A stretch of DNA of 64,000 nucleotides. Origin: Sphingomonas kyeonggiensis (GTDB lineage Bacteria > Pseudomonadota > Alphaproteobacteria > Sphingomonadales > Sphingomonadaceae). The notes beneath the pieces were generated by a model. That model had not been told where the DNA came from, made no database searches, and worked only from the letters and a program-made list of their open reading frames with translations. The position numbers and the translations under genes were made by a program. Position 1 is the first letter of the stretch, and each line of letters begins with the position of its first letter. The DNA is taken from assembly GCF_014196745.1 (NCBI RefSeq), contig NZ_JACIEH010000006.1, forward strand, positions 118,054 to 182,053. The letters are read 5' to 3'. Positions 51,198 to 58,913 of the stretch are shown here, piece after piece.

Positions 51198-51269
51198 CTT
51201 TCCATTATGGAAAGCTAGGTTGACATTCTTGCGACTCATCGCGTAAGGCTAACTTTACAAGCTGTAAAG
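51198..51269 (+). promoter_or_regulatory. Promoter/operator of the XRE operon
   Basis: The region holds two perfect inverted repeats: CTTTCCAT-T-ATGGAAAG (51198-51214) and CTTTACA-AGC-TGTAAAG (51253-51269). A TTGACA (-35) lies at 51220-51225; the -10 is a weak TAAGGC near 51,244. The second palindrome covers the start region, the typical place for an autorepressor such as the XRE protein of this operon. Confidence 0.65.
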
Positions 51270-51279
51270 GGAGCCAATC

Positions 51280-51690
51280 ATGGCGATGAATCGTGCGCAG
51301 AAACGATATTCGGTCTCGGTGATGCTGCTGATGGCCGGCTATGTGCTGATCCTGCTCGGTGTGGTCGCCTATCATGACAACCATCCGCTGCACGGTCCGC
51401 TCGGCTATGTCGCCGGGCTGCTGCCTGCCTTTCCGGTGATCGGGGTGTTCTTCGTGCTCGGCCGCTATCTGGTCGAGGAGCGGGACGAGTATCTGCGCAT
51501 GCAGGTCACTCGCCAGGCGCTGATCGCCACCGGCTTCGCGATGAGCATCGCGACTGCCTGGGGATTCCTCGAGAATTTCGATCTCGTGCCGCATGTCTAT
51601 GCCTATTACGCGGCGATCCTGTGGTTCGCCGGGCTGGGCCTGGGTGCCTGCATTAACAAGCTCGCGGCGATGCGCGGAGGCGGGGAATGA
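51280..51690 (+). CDS. Four-helix membrane protein
   Basis: The 136-residue protein starts MAMNRAQKRYSVSVMLLMAGYVLILL and has about four membrane helices with an EERDEYLRMQVTRQALIATG cytoplasmic loop. Similar proteins stand before XRE genes as part of a two-gene unit; function unknown. The stop overlaps the next start by 4 bases. Confidence 0.7.
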   Translation: MAMNRAQKRYSVSVMLLMAGYVLILLGVVAYHDNHPLHGPLGYVAGLLPAFPVIGVFFVLGRYLVEERDEYLRMQVTRQALIATGFAMSIATAWGFLENFDLVPHVYAYYAAILWFAGLGLGACINKLAAMRGGGE

Positions 51691-51896
51691 TCAACCGCCT
51701 CCGCGTGCTGCGCGCCGAGCGCGCCTGGAGCCAGCAGGACCTGGCCGAGCGGCTCGAGGTTTCCCGCCAGAGCGTGAATGCGATCGAGACCGGCCGCTAC
51801 GATCCCTCGCTGCCGCTCGCCTTCAAGATCGCCGACCTGTTCGGCCTGACCATCGAAGAGATTTTCACCAACCCCGCCAAGGAGCCCAAGCAATGA
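51687..51896 (+). CDS. XRE-family HTH regulator
   Basis: The 69-residue protein is a single Cro/C1-type HTH: MINRLRVLRAERAWSQQDLAERLEVSRQSVNAIETGRYDPSLPLAFKIADLFGLTIEEIF. It belongs to the YozG-like group of short regulators. It overlaps its neighbours by 4 bases at both ends, so it is coupled to the membrane protein and the hydrolase and probably represses the operon through the palindromes upstream. Confidence 0.92.
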   Translation: MINRLRVLRAERAWSQQDLAERLEVSRQSVNAIETGRYDPSLPLAFKIADLFGLTIEEIFTNPAKEPKQ

Positions 51897-52807
51897 TCCG
51901 TCGTATCGCTTTCGCCCTGCTCGCCACCGCCAGCATCCCGGCAATCCTCGGCACGCAGCAGGCCCATGCCGCCACCTCCGCCCCCGCCCAGGCCGGCCTG
52001 ATCCAGATGGACCATGTCTCGGTGCAGGTGATCGGCAAGGGCAGCCCCGTGATCCTGATCCCCGGCCTCTCCAGCCCGCGCGCGGTGTGGGACGGCGTGG
52101 CCCCCGAACTGGCCAAGGCGCACACCGTCTATCTCGTGCAGGTCAACGGCTTTGGCGGCGACGCGCCGGGTGCCAACCTGGCCGACGGGGTGATCCCCGG
52201 TATCGTCGCCGATCTCCACAAGCTGATCGGCGAGAAGAAGATCGGCGGTGCGGCGGTGGTCGGCCATTCGATGGGCGGGCTGGTCGCGCTGATGCTCGCC
52301 AGGGCGCATCCGGGCGATGTCGGCAAGGCGCTGATCGTCGATGCGCTGCCGTTCGTCGGCTCGGCCTTCTTTCCGGGATCGACCGTCGAGTCGGTGAAGC
52401 CCCAGGCCGAGGCGATGCGGGCCCAGATGACCAGCCTGTACGGCAAGCCCTTCCCCGAAGCGGTGGGCCAGGCGATCGCACGCCAGAATGCCCTGAAGCC
52501 GGAGTCCCAGGCTCAGGTCGCGGCCTGGTCGGCCAGGGCGGACATGCGCGTCTCGGGCCAGGCACTTTATGAGGATCTGCAGACCGATCTGCGCCCCGAC
52601 CTGGCGGGCATCGCCGCGCCGGTCACCGTGCTGGTGCCCTGGACGGCGGCGCGCGGCGGCGAGGGGCCGGTGCTCGATCTCTACAAGCGGGAATATGCCG
52701 GCGTGCCCAAGGTCAGCGTGAAGGGCGTGGCGGAGAGCGGGCACTTCATCATGCTCGACCAGCCCGCGGCGTTCCAGGCGGCGCTGATCGCCTTCCTCGC
52801 CGGCTGA
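51893..52807 (+). CDS. Exported alpha/beta hydrolase
   Basis: The 304-residue protein starts at the ATG at 51893 (MIRRIAFALLATASIPAILGTQQAHAA), a signal peptide. The alpha/beta fold is clear: oxyanion loop LIPGLSSPRAVWDGVAPELA, nucleophile GHSMGG, and catalytic histidine SGHFIMLDQP. An aspartate before the histidine is not obvious (PVTVLVPWTA). Substrate unknown. It is the last gene of the coupled operon and ends at a hairpin terminator. Confidence 0.88.
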   Translation: MIRRIAFALLATASIPAILGTQQAHAATSAPAQAGLIQMDHVSVQVIGKGSPVILIPGLSSPRAVWDGVAPELAKAHTVYLVQVNGFGGDAPGANLADGVIPGIVADLHKLIGEKKIGGAAVVGHSMGGLVALMLARAHPGDVGKALIVDALPFVGSAFFPGSTVESVKPQAEAMRAQMTSLYGKPFPEAVGQAIARQNALKPESQAQVAAWSARADMRVSGQALYEDLQTDLRPDLAGIAAPVTVLVPWTAARGGEGPVLDLYKREYAGVPKVSVKGVAESGHFIMLDQPAAFQAALIAFLAG

Positions 52808-52819
52808 GCGGACAAAGAG

Positions 52820-52842
52820 GGGCCCGGGAACATCCCGGGCCC
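52820..52842. terminator. Hairpin terminator between convergent genes
   Basis: GGGCCCGGG (52820-52828) and CCCGGGCCC (52834-52842) enclose AACAT. It lies between the hydrolase gene and the convergent DUF2171-type gene; there is no T run, so it may act on either strand. Confidence 0.55.
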
Positions 52843-52870
52843 AGTTCTGCTCACATCTCGTATCTGGGGA

Positions 52871-53776
52871 TCAATAGGTGCCGGGGAAGCTCCGGTTGAG
52901 GTTCCTGTCGCGGCTCCAGTCCTGATCGTCGCGTCCGCCGAACAGCGCGCCCGAGCGCTCCTCGTCCTTCCACGCCGCCTGTGCCTCGTCCGCGGTCTTG
53001 CGCAGCGTCACCTTGTCGTCGACCGACTGGACCCAGCGCGACGGGATCGAGTGGTGATGCCCGCCGGCATCGGTGTCGTTCTTCGTCAGGATGATCCGGT
53101 CGCCGCGCACCTTGTCGACGGTGCCGACATGGCTGCCGTCCGAACCGATGACTTCCATATGCTCGCTCACCCGGCGCACGGCATCGCGCTGGCCCTGGCG
53201 ATCGGTGCGCCAGGTGTTGAACTCGTTCTGGAAGCGCTGCGCGTTCTCGCGGCGATACTCGTCATAGTCCTTGTCGAGCTCGGCGATGCGTTCGCGGCGC
53301 CAGCTGCCGTAATGATCGTCCGGACCCTGCGCCCAGCGTTCGCTGCGTGCCTGGCCGGTGTCGTAGCGCATATCCTCTTCGCGCCGGCGCTCGGCCTCGC
53401 GATCGCCGAACCAGGAGCGGACCTCGTCGCCGGCGCGGTCGAGAAAGCCGCGGTCCGCATCATGGCCGTCCCCACGGTTGTCGCGATAGTGCCGGTCATA
53501 GCCGCCCTGGGCCCCATAGCCCCGGCTTGGGTCCCCTTCGCTGCGCGCACCCCGATAGTCGCGCGCACCGCGGTCCCAATCATTGCCGTGCCCGCCATGG
53601 CCATAGCTGCTCTGGGCGCCATGGCCTTCTCGCTGGCCACGCCCGCGGCCGAGCTCGCCGGCGGCCGCATATTCCCGAGCGCTCGAATAATGTTCCCCGC
53701 CGGCACGCCGCGCGCCGCCGACCTGATATTGATCCTCGGGGCCGAAATAGCGGGGATCGGTGTAACGGTCGTTCAT
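52871..53776 (-). CDS. DUF2171-type stress-associated protein
   Basis: The 301-residue protein starts at the ATG at 53776 (MNDRYTDPRYFGPEDQYQ), with GGAGAGG upstream. The first half is a Gly/Asp/Arg-rich, unordered stretch. The middle holds the SWFGD block (FLDRAGDEVRSWFGDREAERRREEDMRYD), and the end carries a DUF2171 domain (HMEVIGSDGSHVGTVDKVRGDRIILTKND...HHSIPSRWVQSV). Such proteins are common in sphingomonads and are thought to help against stress. Longer frames upstream contain no good start. Confidence 0.8.
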   Translation of the reverse strand: MNDRYTDPRYFGPEDQYQVGGARRAGGEHYSSAREYAAAGELGRGRGQREGHGAQSSYGHGGHGNDWDRGARDYRGARSEGDPSRGYGAQGGYDRHYRDNRGDGHDADRGFLDRAGDEVRSWFGDREAERRREEDMRYDTGQARSERWAQGPDDHYGSWRRERIAELDKDYDEYRRENAQRFQNEFNTWRTDRQGQRDAVRRVSEHMEVIGSDGSHVGTVDKVRGDRIILTKNDTDAGGHHHSIPSRWVQSVDDKVTLRKTADEAQAAWKDEERSGALFGGRDDQDWSRDRNLNRSFPGTY

Positions 53777-53976
53777 CGGAATCCTCTCCATTGCCATTGG
53801 GCTGAACTGGTGCGGATTCAGCGGATGAGGCGCGTGGATGGTTCCTGGAAAAGCTTGGTTTTTCAGTGCCGTTCGCCGCACGGGCGAAGCGTTTTGCCGC
53901 GCGTGCCGCAAGCCGGTTGCATTGGGCAAAAAGCGCCGCTAATGGAGCGCCTCCCGGCCTGCCCGGGACAGGCGGC

Positions 53977-54052
53977 GGGGCTGTAGCTCAGATGGGAGAG
54001 CGCTGCAATCGCACTGCAGAGGTCAGGGGTTCGATTCCCCTCAGCTCCACCA
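53977..54052 (+). tRNA. tRNA-Ala (anticodon CGC)
   Basis: All four arms are seen: acceptor GGGGCTG/CAGCTCC with discriminator A and CCA encoded, D stem GCTC/GAGC, anticodon stem CTGCA/TGCAG with loop ATCGCAC, T stem AGGGG/CCCCT with loop TTCGATT. The anticodon CGC reads GCG (alanine). The G3:U70 pair, the main alanine identity mark, is present. It is the last core feature before the right accessory block and is a usual type of integration site. Confidence 0.97.
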
Positions 54053-54499
54053 CGCCAGCAAAATCTTTGGTCTAAGATCAACCCCTTAGGGGGTGAGCCG
54101 GAAATCGGTCCCACATTTTCGTCCCACAATCGGCGGGCTTTAGTGGCGCGGCCTGAGACGGCGTCCGGCCAATGGGCGTACTCTGATCATCATCCCGATT
54201 GGGTTTTCAGGGTCATGTGAAATTCTGCCCTATCGATTTCTTGGCTTTTGTTGAGAAGCGCGGGAGGAAACCCAGATTCCGAGGTACAGGATTGATTTCA
54301 CATGGGATTTGCCCGTAGCCCTATCGGCCACCCCACATTTTTTCCCACACTTCGCATGAGATTTTATGAGCCGGCGCGAAACGGCGCGCGTCCGCTTTGC
54401 GCCCCATGTCAGTCGTTGCTGCGGCTTTGGTTACCTTTCGGCGATGCGCAAGGAGCCGCTCTACATCGAAGTGCTGTGAGCTTTCCCTAGCCGTTCAGA
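54053..54499. other. Intergenic after tRNA-Ala, no gene seen
   Basis: No convincing frame. The stretch contains two short related segments, GGTCCCACATTTTCGTCCCAC (54,104-54,124 region) and a similar CCCCACATTTTTTCCCAC (54,331-54,350 region). These may be relics of an integrase or att region. Confidence 0.3.
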
Positions 54500-55177
54500 C
54501 TATTCCTCACCCCACTCGCGTCGCCGCGCGGCGACGTCGCGGGCTGCTCGCCGCTGCTCCCACGCCATATGCTGGGCGAGATCACGCGCTCGCTCTCGCG
54601 CATAGGCTTGGACCTTGGGGCGCGCATCGTCTCGGTATCGCTCGATCAATTCCTTGCGGTGGGCATGGACCTCGACGAACCCAAATTCGCCGGACACCAC
54701 GCCTGTCTCGCCAAGCACGTTCGACACGCGGTTGAGCAGCTTATCACCCGGCTCCAGTCGGTCGACCACCTCCATCAGCACCGGATAGAGTTGTTCGGCG
54801 CCTTCATAGGGTGAGAGCGTCTTCAAGATGAATTTGAAGTCCCGCTCGTCGCCTTGGCGGGCGAGGTCGGAAAGCCTCGCCTCCACCGCATCGGTCAATT
54901 CCGGAAATACGTGTTTCAACAGGCGACCGCCGCGATATTCGTGGAAGCTCGAATCCTCGTCATACCATTGCCGCACCGCTGGGAGCAGGAGGTCGGCGTG
55001 CGGTGACAGCGCCTCCGCGAGATCGTGCGCATTGAACGGAACCGCATCGAAGCGGTCTCCCGTTGCGTCCCGCTTTCGGCGAAGGCGAGTGCCAAAGAAA
55101 TCGACCACGAGATGAGGATGCTTCAGGCTCACCGCGACCAACAGCCGGACCGCCCTGAAGTCGACGTCGGGGATCAC
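54500..55177 (-). CDS. Hypothetical protein, start uncertain
   Basis: The C-terminal 150 residues look natural: YDEDSSFHEYRGGRLLKHVFPEL, ERDFKFILKTLSPYEGAEQLYPVLMEVVDRLEPGDKLLNRVSNVLG and a charged helix AQHMAWEQRRAARDVAARRREWGEE. The frame stays open upstream as VIPDVDFRAVRLLVAVSLKHPHLVVDFFG, but the only starts are a TTG at 55231 or GTG at 55177. No family is recognised. The 5' end faces another gene whose start is also unclear, so a break near 55,200 is possible. The helical repeat-like end recalls ATPase C-termini of defence genes, which is only a guess. Confidence 0.5.
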   Translation of the reverse strand: MIPDVDFRAVRLLVAVSLKHPHLVVDFFGTRLRRKRDATGDRFDAVPFNAHDLAEALSPHADLLLPAVRQWYDEDSSFHEYRGGRLLKHVFPELTDAVEARLSDLARQGDERDFKFILKTLSPYEGAEQLYPVLMEVVDRLEPGDKLLNRVSNVLGETGVVSGEFGFVEVHAHRKELIERYRDDARPKVQAYARERARDLAQHMAWEQRRAARDVAARRREWGEE

Positions 55178-55249
55178 GATCCGTTCGCGCCCGTCGAAGA
55201 AGAGGCGCCCGAGGACCGCGCGCTTCGCCAACTCGGCCTGCTGGATTTC

Positions 55250-55519
55250 GTGGTCGCACGAGAGCTGAAGCTCGAACTCGAATTGATGGATCGCAACGGC
55301 GAGCTGGTCGCGGAACTCGGCAATGCCATTGCCGAGTTCCGGACGGGCGCTGCCATGTCCGTGGTCGTGATAGATCCGGCAGATGCCGATGGGCGCGAGA
55401 GACGTGCCCGTGAAGACTTGCTGTCCGGCGAGCGCCGGCGTGCGATCGAGGAGACACTCGAGGCATGGAGGGATGCGGTCGAGAATCTCGGCGGTGCGAT
55501 CCGCGGCACGGACGCCTGA
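55250..55519 (+). CDS. Small partner protein of the predicted nuclease
   Basis: An 89-residue protein from the GTG at 55250 (or 77 from ATG 55286) reads ARELKLELELMDRNGELVAELGNAIAEFRTGAAMSVVVIDPADADGRERRAREDLLSGERRRAIEETLEAWRDAVENLGGAIRG. It is acidic and helical at the end. It stops 2 bases before the next gene, so the two are likely translated together. No family is known. A longer frame upstream of 55,200 does not look coding, so the 5' end may have been lost. Confidence 0.5.
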   Translation: MVARELKLELELMDRNGELVAELGNAIAEFRTGAAMSVVVIDPADADGRERRAREDLLSGERRRAIEETLEAWRDAVENLGGAIRGTDA

Positions 55520-55521
55520 TC

Positions 55522-56262
55522 GTGCCGATCGTGAATCTTCTCGGGAAGCTGCAGGCCGCCGCGACGGCGCTGGGTATTGCGGCGCCCAGCATCGGCGCCT
55601 CCAAGGGCAAGGCCTATGAGGTCTGGATCATGCTCGAGATCGCGGCGCGGCTGAAGCGACGCGGCGTCAAAGTCTATCCGCTGAATCAGAACAACCAGAT
55701 GGAGGCCAACTTCCGCGTGAACGGGGCACCCGCGAACATGCCGGGCGTCGATCCGAGCGGGTCCGGCGCTTGCCACTTCTTGTTCGTGAGAGATGCAAAT
55801 ATTGTCGAACTCCATCTCGGTTTGAACCATCTCGGCCTCAGCGGTGCCACGCACGAAATCGACTTGTCGGTCCTGCCGGCGGCGCAGGGATGGGAACTGA
55901 GGCAGAAGGGAGGAGGGCCGTTTGACGGACACGTCCTTGTCGGCCTCGAGCTCAAGGCGCACAGCGACCAGTACAAGCTCGATCATTGCATTCCCCGAGC
56001 GTTACTCGGGGTCGCCATCGACCTCGATCCAAGCTGGCCGATCCAGGGCTGGACCTTTCACACAGCGGGCGGCAGCAGCGGCCGCCGAATGGATCGCACC
56101 TCGAAAACGCGATTGGCGGTCATGACGACGACGCAACTTTTCGACAGCTCGCGCCAGTATCTCGAACACCACGGCGCGGGTGCGCACGCCGATGTCACGC
56201 CAAGCGGCAACACGGCTGCCATCGACGCCGCGGTCGATTGGATCGACGAACTCTTGGCCTGA
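55522..56262 (+). CDS. Predicted PD-(D/E)XK nuclease-like protein
   Basis: The 246-residue protein starts at the GTG at 55522 (PIVNLLGKLQAAATALGIAAPS). It has the order expected of a restriction-endonuclease fold. E33 lies in an early helix (KAYEVWIMLEIAARLKRRGVKV), D114 in a beta strand (GATHEIDLSVLP), and E143-x-K145 in the next strand (LVGLELKAHSDQYKL). The C-terminus has LAVMTTTQLFDSSRQYLEHH. I do not recognise a named family. With the small gene in front it forms a pair in an accessory region beside a tRNA, a usual place for defence genes. Nuclease activity is inferred from these residues only. Confidence 0.6.
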   Translation: MPIVNLLGKLQAAATALGIAAPSIGASKGKAYEVWIMLEIAARLKRRGVKVYPLNQNNQMEANFRVNGAPANMPGVDPSGSGACHFLFVRDANIVELHLGLNHLGLSGATHEIDLSVLPAAQGWELRQKGGGPFDGHVLVGLELKAHSDQYKLDHCIPRALLGVAIDLDPSWPIQGWTFHTAGGSSGRRMDRTSKTRLAVMTTTQLFDSSRQYLEHHGAGAHADVTPSGNTAAIDAAVDWIDELLA

Positions 56263-56793
56263 CCTGAGCGACTGCCTTCGAGAGGGGGCAAGGGCAGCGT
56301 GAATGACAAAGATGGGTCTTCGCGGCTTCCAAAACAGTGTAACGAACGGCCGATTCTTGTCTTGAGTCGCCCGAAAGCAGCCAGTCCGCAATCGGCGCAT
56401 TTGCCGTCGTTGGGCCGATCACCACGAATGGCCGGATGTGCGCCGGTTACGGAAAGTCCGGTTTTGGGCTGCCACCACGCGATAGCTGCCGTTGGCGAGA
56501 GGTATCCTCGAACGACAGGCGGCGCCCCACTAAACGCCGTTCGGCTGAATTGTCGCCGATCCCTAAAGCGATCGTCGCTGTGGTGCCTACGATGTGAATT
56601 TTGCCGCCGTGATGGCCGCCCGTTTTCCTAGCTATAATCTACGCTGTCGGCGACCGTCCGAATAATAGCAAGGTTTGCCCTGGGCATGTGCTATGATGCC
56701 AGCAAGGCCGAGTCCGCCATCACTCATGCGTGCGGCCGTGTGCTCTACATAGGACTTCATTCCGGAGAAACCTGGGGGCCGAAAGGACTCCAC
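56263..56793. other. Intergenic, no gene seen
   Basis: This 530-base block between the nuclease-like gene and the sensor kinase shows no frame with natural composition. A frame from 56,686 runs into the kinase, but its first residues look non-coding. Nothing structural was noticed. Confidence 0.35.
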
Positions 56794-57855
56794 GTGCCCG
56801 ACACAGCATCCGAAGCTCCCGAGCTGAGCCTCAATCTTGCCATGGCCGTAGTCGCATCGTCGCATGCGCCGGTGTTGCTCCTCGACGAGAATCGCGTTGT
56901 GGTCGGGGCCAGCGAAGCCTTTTGCGACGCCTTCGGCATCGATGCCGACACCATCGCAGGCCGTGAGTTCGCCAAGCTGGGTGCCGGCGAATGGGCTGTC
57001 GCACAGCTCCAATCGCTGCTGAAGGCGACTGCGTCGGGCTTGGCCGAAGTCAAGAACTATGAGTTCGACCTGAAGCGCGAGGGACGCGCGTCGCGCTGCC
57101 TGGTTCTGAATGCCCACAAGCTCAATTATGGCAGGGGCGAACCGGTCAGGCTTTTGCTCGCCATTGCCGACGTAACCGACGCTCGGATCGCGGAAAAGAT
57201 GACCGAGGATCTGATCCGCGACAAGGGGATGCTCCTTCAGGAGCTCCAGCATCGCGTCGCCAACAGCCTTCAGATCATAGCCAGCGTGTTGATGCAGAGC
57301 GCTAAGCGGGTGCAGTCCGAGGAGGCGCGCGCACATCTGCACGAGGCCCATCACCGCGTGATGTCGGTGGCCGCCATCCAGAGGCAGCTCGCCGTGTCCT
57401 CGATCGACCGCGTCAGGCTCGGGCCATACTTGACCCAGCTGTGCGAAAGCATTGGCGCATCGATGATCCACGATCCCGGTCAGATCAGCCTCAACGTCAC
57501 CAGCGACGAGAGCAGCGTGAATGCCGAGGTGTCGGTCAGCGTCGGTCTGATTGTCACCGAACTCGTCATCAATGCGTTAAAGCATGCCTTCCCCGAAGGG
57601 CGGCGGGGCAAGATCATGGTGAACTATGGTAGCCAGGGGCCCGTCTGGAGCCTGTCGGTGGTGGACGATGGCGTCGGCATGCCGAAGCAGCAGTCCGGGG
57701 CGTCTAAGGCGGGCTTGGGCACCAACATCGTCCAGGCACTCGCCAAACAACTCGAGGCGCATATCACGATCTTCGACGCGACACCCGGAACGGCGGTATT
57801 ATTGGAGCATGGCGAGGGCAGTCCTGGGGGCACAGAGCCCGTCGCTGCTGTCTAA
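56794..57855 (+). CDS. HisKA_2-type sensor histidine kinase
   Basis: The 353-residue protein starts at the GTG at 56794 (PDTASEAPELSLNLAMAVVASSHAPV), with AAAGGA upstream. It has a PAS-like N-domain (APVLLLDENRVVVGASEAFCDAFGIDADTI) and then a HisKA_2 dimer/phospho-acceptor box (LLQELQHRVANSLQIIASVLMQSAK). The HATPase follows with VTELVINALKHAFPEG and LSVVDDGVGMP. Kinases of this group commonly feed the general stress response in sphingomonads. There is no membrane segment, so it is cytoplasmic. No response regulator is adjacent. Confidence 0.92.
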   Translation: MPDTASEAPELSLNLAMAVVASSHAPVLLLDENRVVVGASEAFCDAFGIDADTIAGREFAKLGAGEWAVAQLQSLLKATASGLAEVKNYEFDLKREGRASRCLVLNAHKLNYGRGEPVRLLLAIADVTDARIAEKMTEDLIRDKGMLLQELQHRVANSLQIIASVLMQSAKRVQSEEARAHLHEAHHRVMSVAAIQRQLAVSSIDRVRLGPYLTQLCESIGASMIHDPGQISLNVTSDESSVNAEVSVSVGLIVTELVINALKHAFPEGRRGKIMVNYGSQGPVWSLSVVDDGVGMPKQQSGASKAGLGTNIVQALAKQLEAHITIFDATPGTAVLLEHGEGSPGGTEPVAAV

Positions 57856-57980
57856 GCATGGCCACCGCCTCCAGCGGGAACTACGGCGGAGTTATTGGTC
57901 TAAGGGCGATTCGGTCCCGGTGACGCGAAGCGCGCATTCGGCGAGCACTGAAGGATGTATCCTAACATTCTCGAATAGAG

Positions 57981-57999
57981 CCAATAATAATTATTGGCG
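57981..57999. promoter_or_regulatory. Perfect 19-base palindrome
   Basis: GCCAATAATAATTATTGGC has nine-base arms around a single A. It lies in an AT-rich gap about 100 bases before the glycine-zipper gene. It looks like a dimeric-regulator operator, but the protein that binds it is unknown. Confidence 0.6.
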
Positions 58000-58102
58000 A
58001 TCATAAAATAAGATCTACAAATTATATTTGATTTTATTTTGGACTTTTGCGCAGGCCGAGCCGTTCTGTACATGACAACATCCGTAGTTAGGAACATAGA
58101 TC

Positions 58103-58660
58103 ATGAAGAACATATATCTTGCGGTCGCCATATTGGTCGTCGCGACTCCCTCCTGGCCCGCGCTGGCACAGCCCAATCAACCTCGAAACGAACAGCGCGG
58201 GGACCTCCGCGCGGCCGATCAGGAATATCATGGGGACCGCGATGCCGACAATTCACGCGAGGGTCGCAAGGCCCAGCGTGCGTATGCACGCAACCTCGCG
58301 GAAGCCAATCGCAACGCGCGACAGGCCAATCGCGGCTGGCGCAGATACGCCAATTATGACTGGGATCGCCGCGAACCCGGAATGAACCGCTATGACGCTG
58401 GGCGCTACTATCGCAGCGGCAACTACTATCGTACCCGGACGCTTGCCGCGAACGACCGCATCTATCGCGGCCAGAACGGGCGCTATTATTGCCGTCGCTC
58501 GGATGGCACGACGGGGCTGATCATCGGCGCCGCCGCCGGCGGACTGCTCGGCAATACCCTCGTGCGCGGCGACAGTCAGGTCCTGGGAACATTGGTCGGC
58601 GCTGCCGGCGGTGCGTTTGCAGGTCGAGCGATCGAGCGGGACGGCGTTCGCTGCCGATAA
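58103..58660 (+). CDS. Secreted glycine-zipper protein
   Basis: The 185-residue protein starts MKNIYLAVAILVVATPSWPALAQP, a signal peptide. A charged middle rich in Arg/Asn/Tyr includes RTRTLAANDRIYRGQNGRYYCRRSDG, as in RcnB-like/17-kDa surface proteins. Then comes a glycine-zipper 2TM pair, GLIIGAAAGGLLGNTLVRGDSQVLGTLVGAAGGAFAGRAIER. It is likely inserted into or bound to the outer membrane. It follows a palindromic operator and an AT-rich promoter region. Confidence 0.85.
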   Translation: MKNIYLAVAILVVATPSWPALAQPNQPRNEQRGDLRAADQEYHGDRDADNSREGRKAQRAYARNLAEANRNARQANRGWRRYANYDWDRREPGMNRYDAGRYYRSGNYYRTRTLAANDRIYRGQNGRYYCRRSDGTTGLIIGAAAGGLLGNTLVRGDSQVLGTLVGAAGGAFAGRAIERDGVRCR

Positions 58661-58757
58661 AGCTAGGCATCTCACAGGGAGGATGGTGGGAAACCGCCAC
58701 CTTCTTCGAGAGGCCGGTGCCGGTATCGGGTGATCTGAATCGCCCTTGCCAGACCGA

Positions 58758-58913
58758 GTGCAAGAACTCCAGGCGCTGGAATTACCCATCGAACTGTACC
58801 TTTTCATTACCTGCATTCTGGCCGCAGTAATCGCACTGCTTGTCAGCGTGTGTGTCTGGACGCTGTGGAATGACGCGCGCCAGCGCCGGATCGCTCGGCG
58901 AAGTGAGCTATGA
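58758..58913 (+). CDS. Small single-helix membrane protein
   Basis: A 51-residue frame from the GTG at 58758 encodes QELQALELPIELYLFITCILAAVIALLVSVCVWTLWNDARQRR, one clean membrane helix with a basic C-terminus. It is too short for usual gene callers. The start GTG has no strong RBS. No family is recognised. Confidence 0.35.
   Translation: MQELQALELPIELYLFITCILAAVIALLVSVCVWTLWNDARQRRIARRSEL

Noticed and set aside
53863..54129. Minus-strand frame reading GGAEGNRTPDLCSAIAALSHLSYSP
   Set aside because: This is the well-known spurious protein produced by translating a tRNA-Ala gene backwards. The tRNA is real.
55232..55519. Open minus frame continuing the hypothetical gene at 54,500 upstream
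   Set aside because: It has no start codon, and its Cys/His-rich residues look antisense to the natural plus-strand protein at 55,250-55,519.
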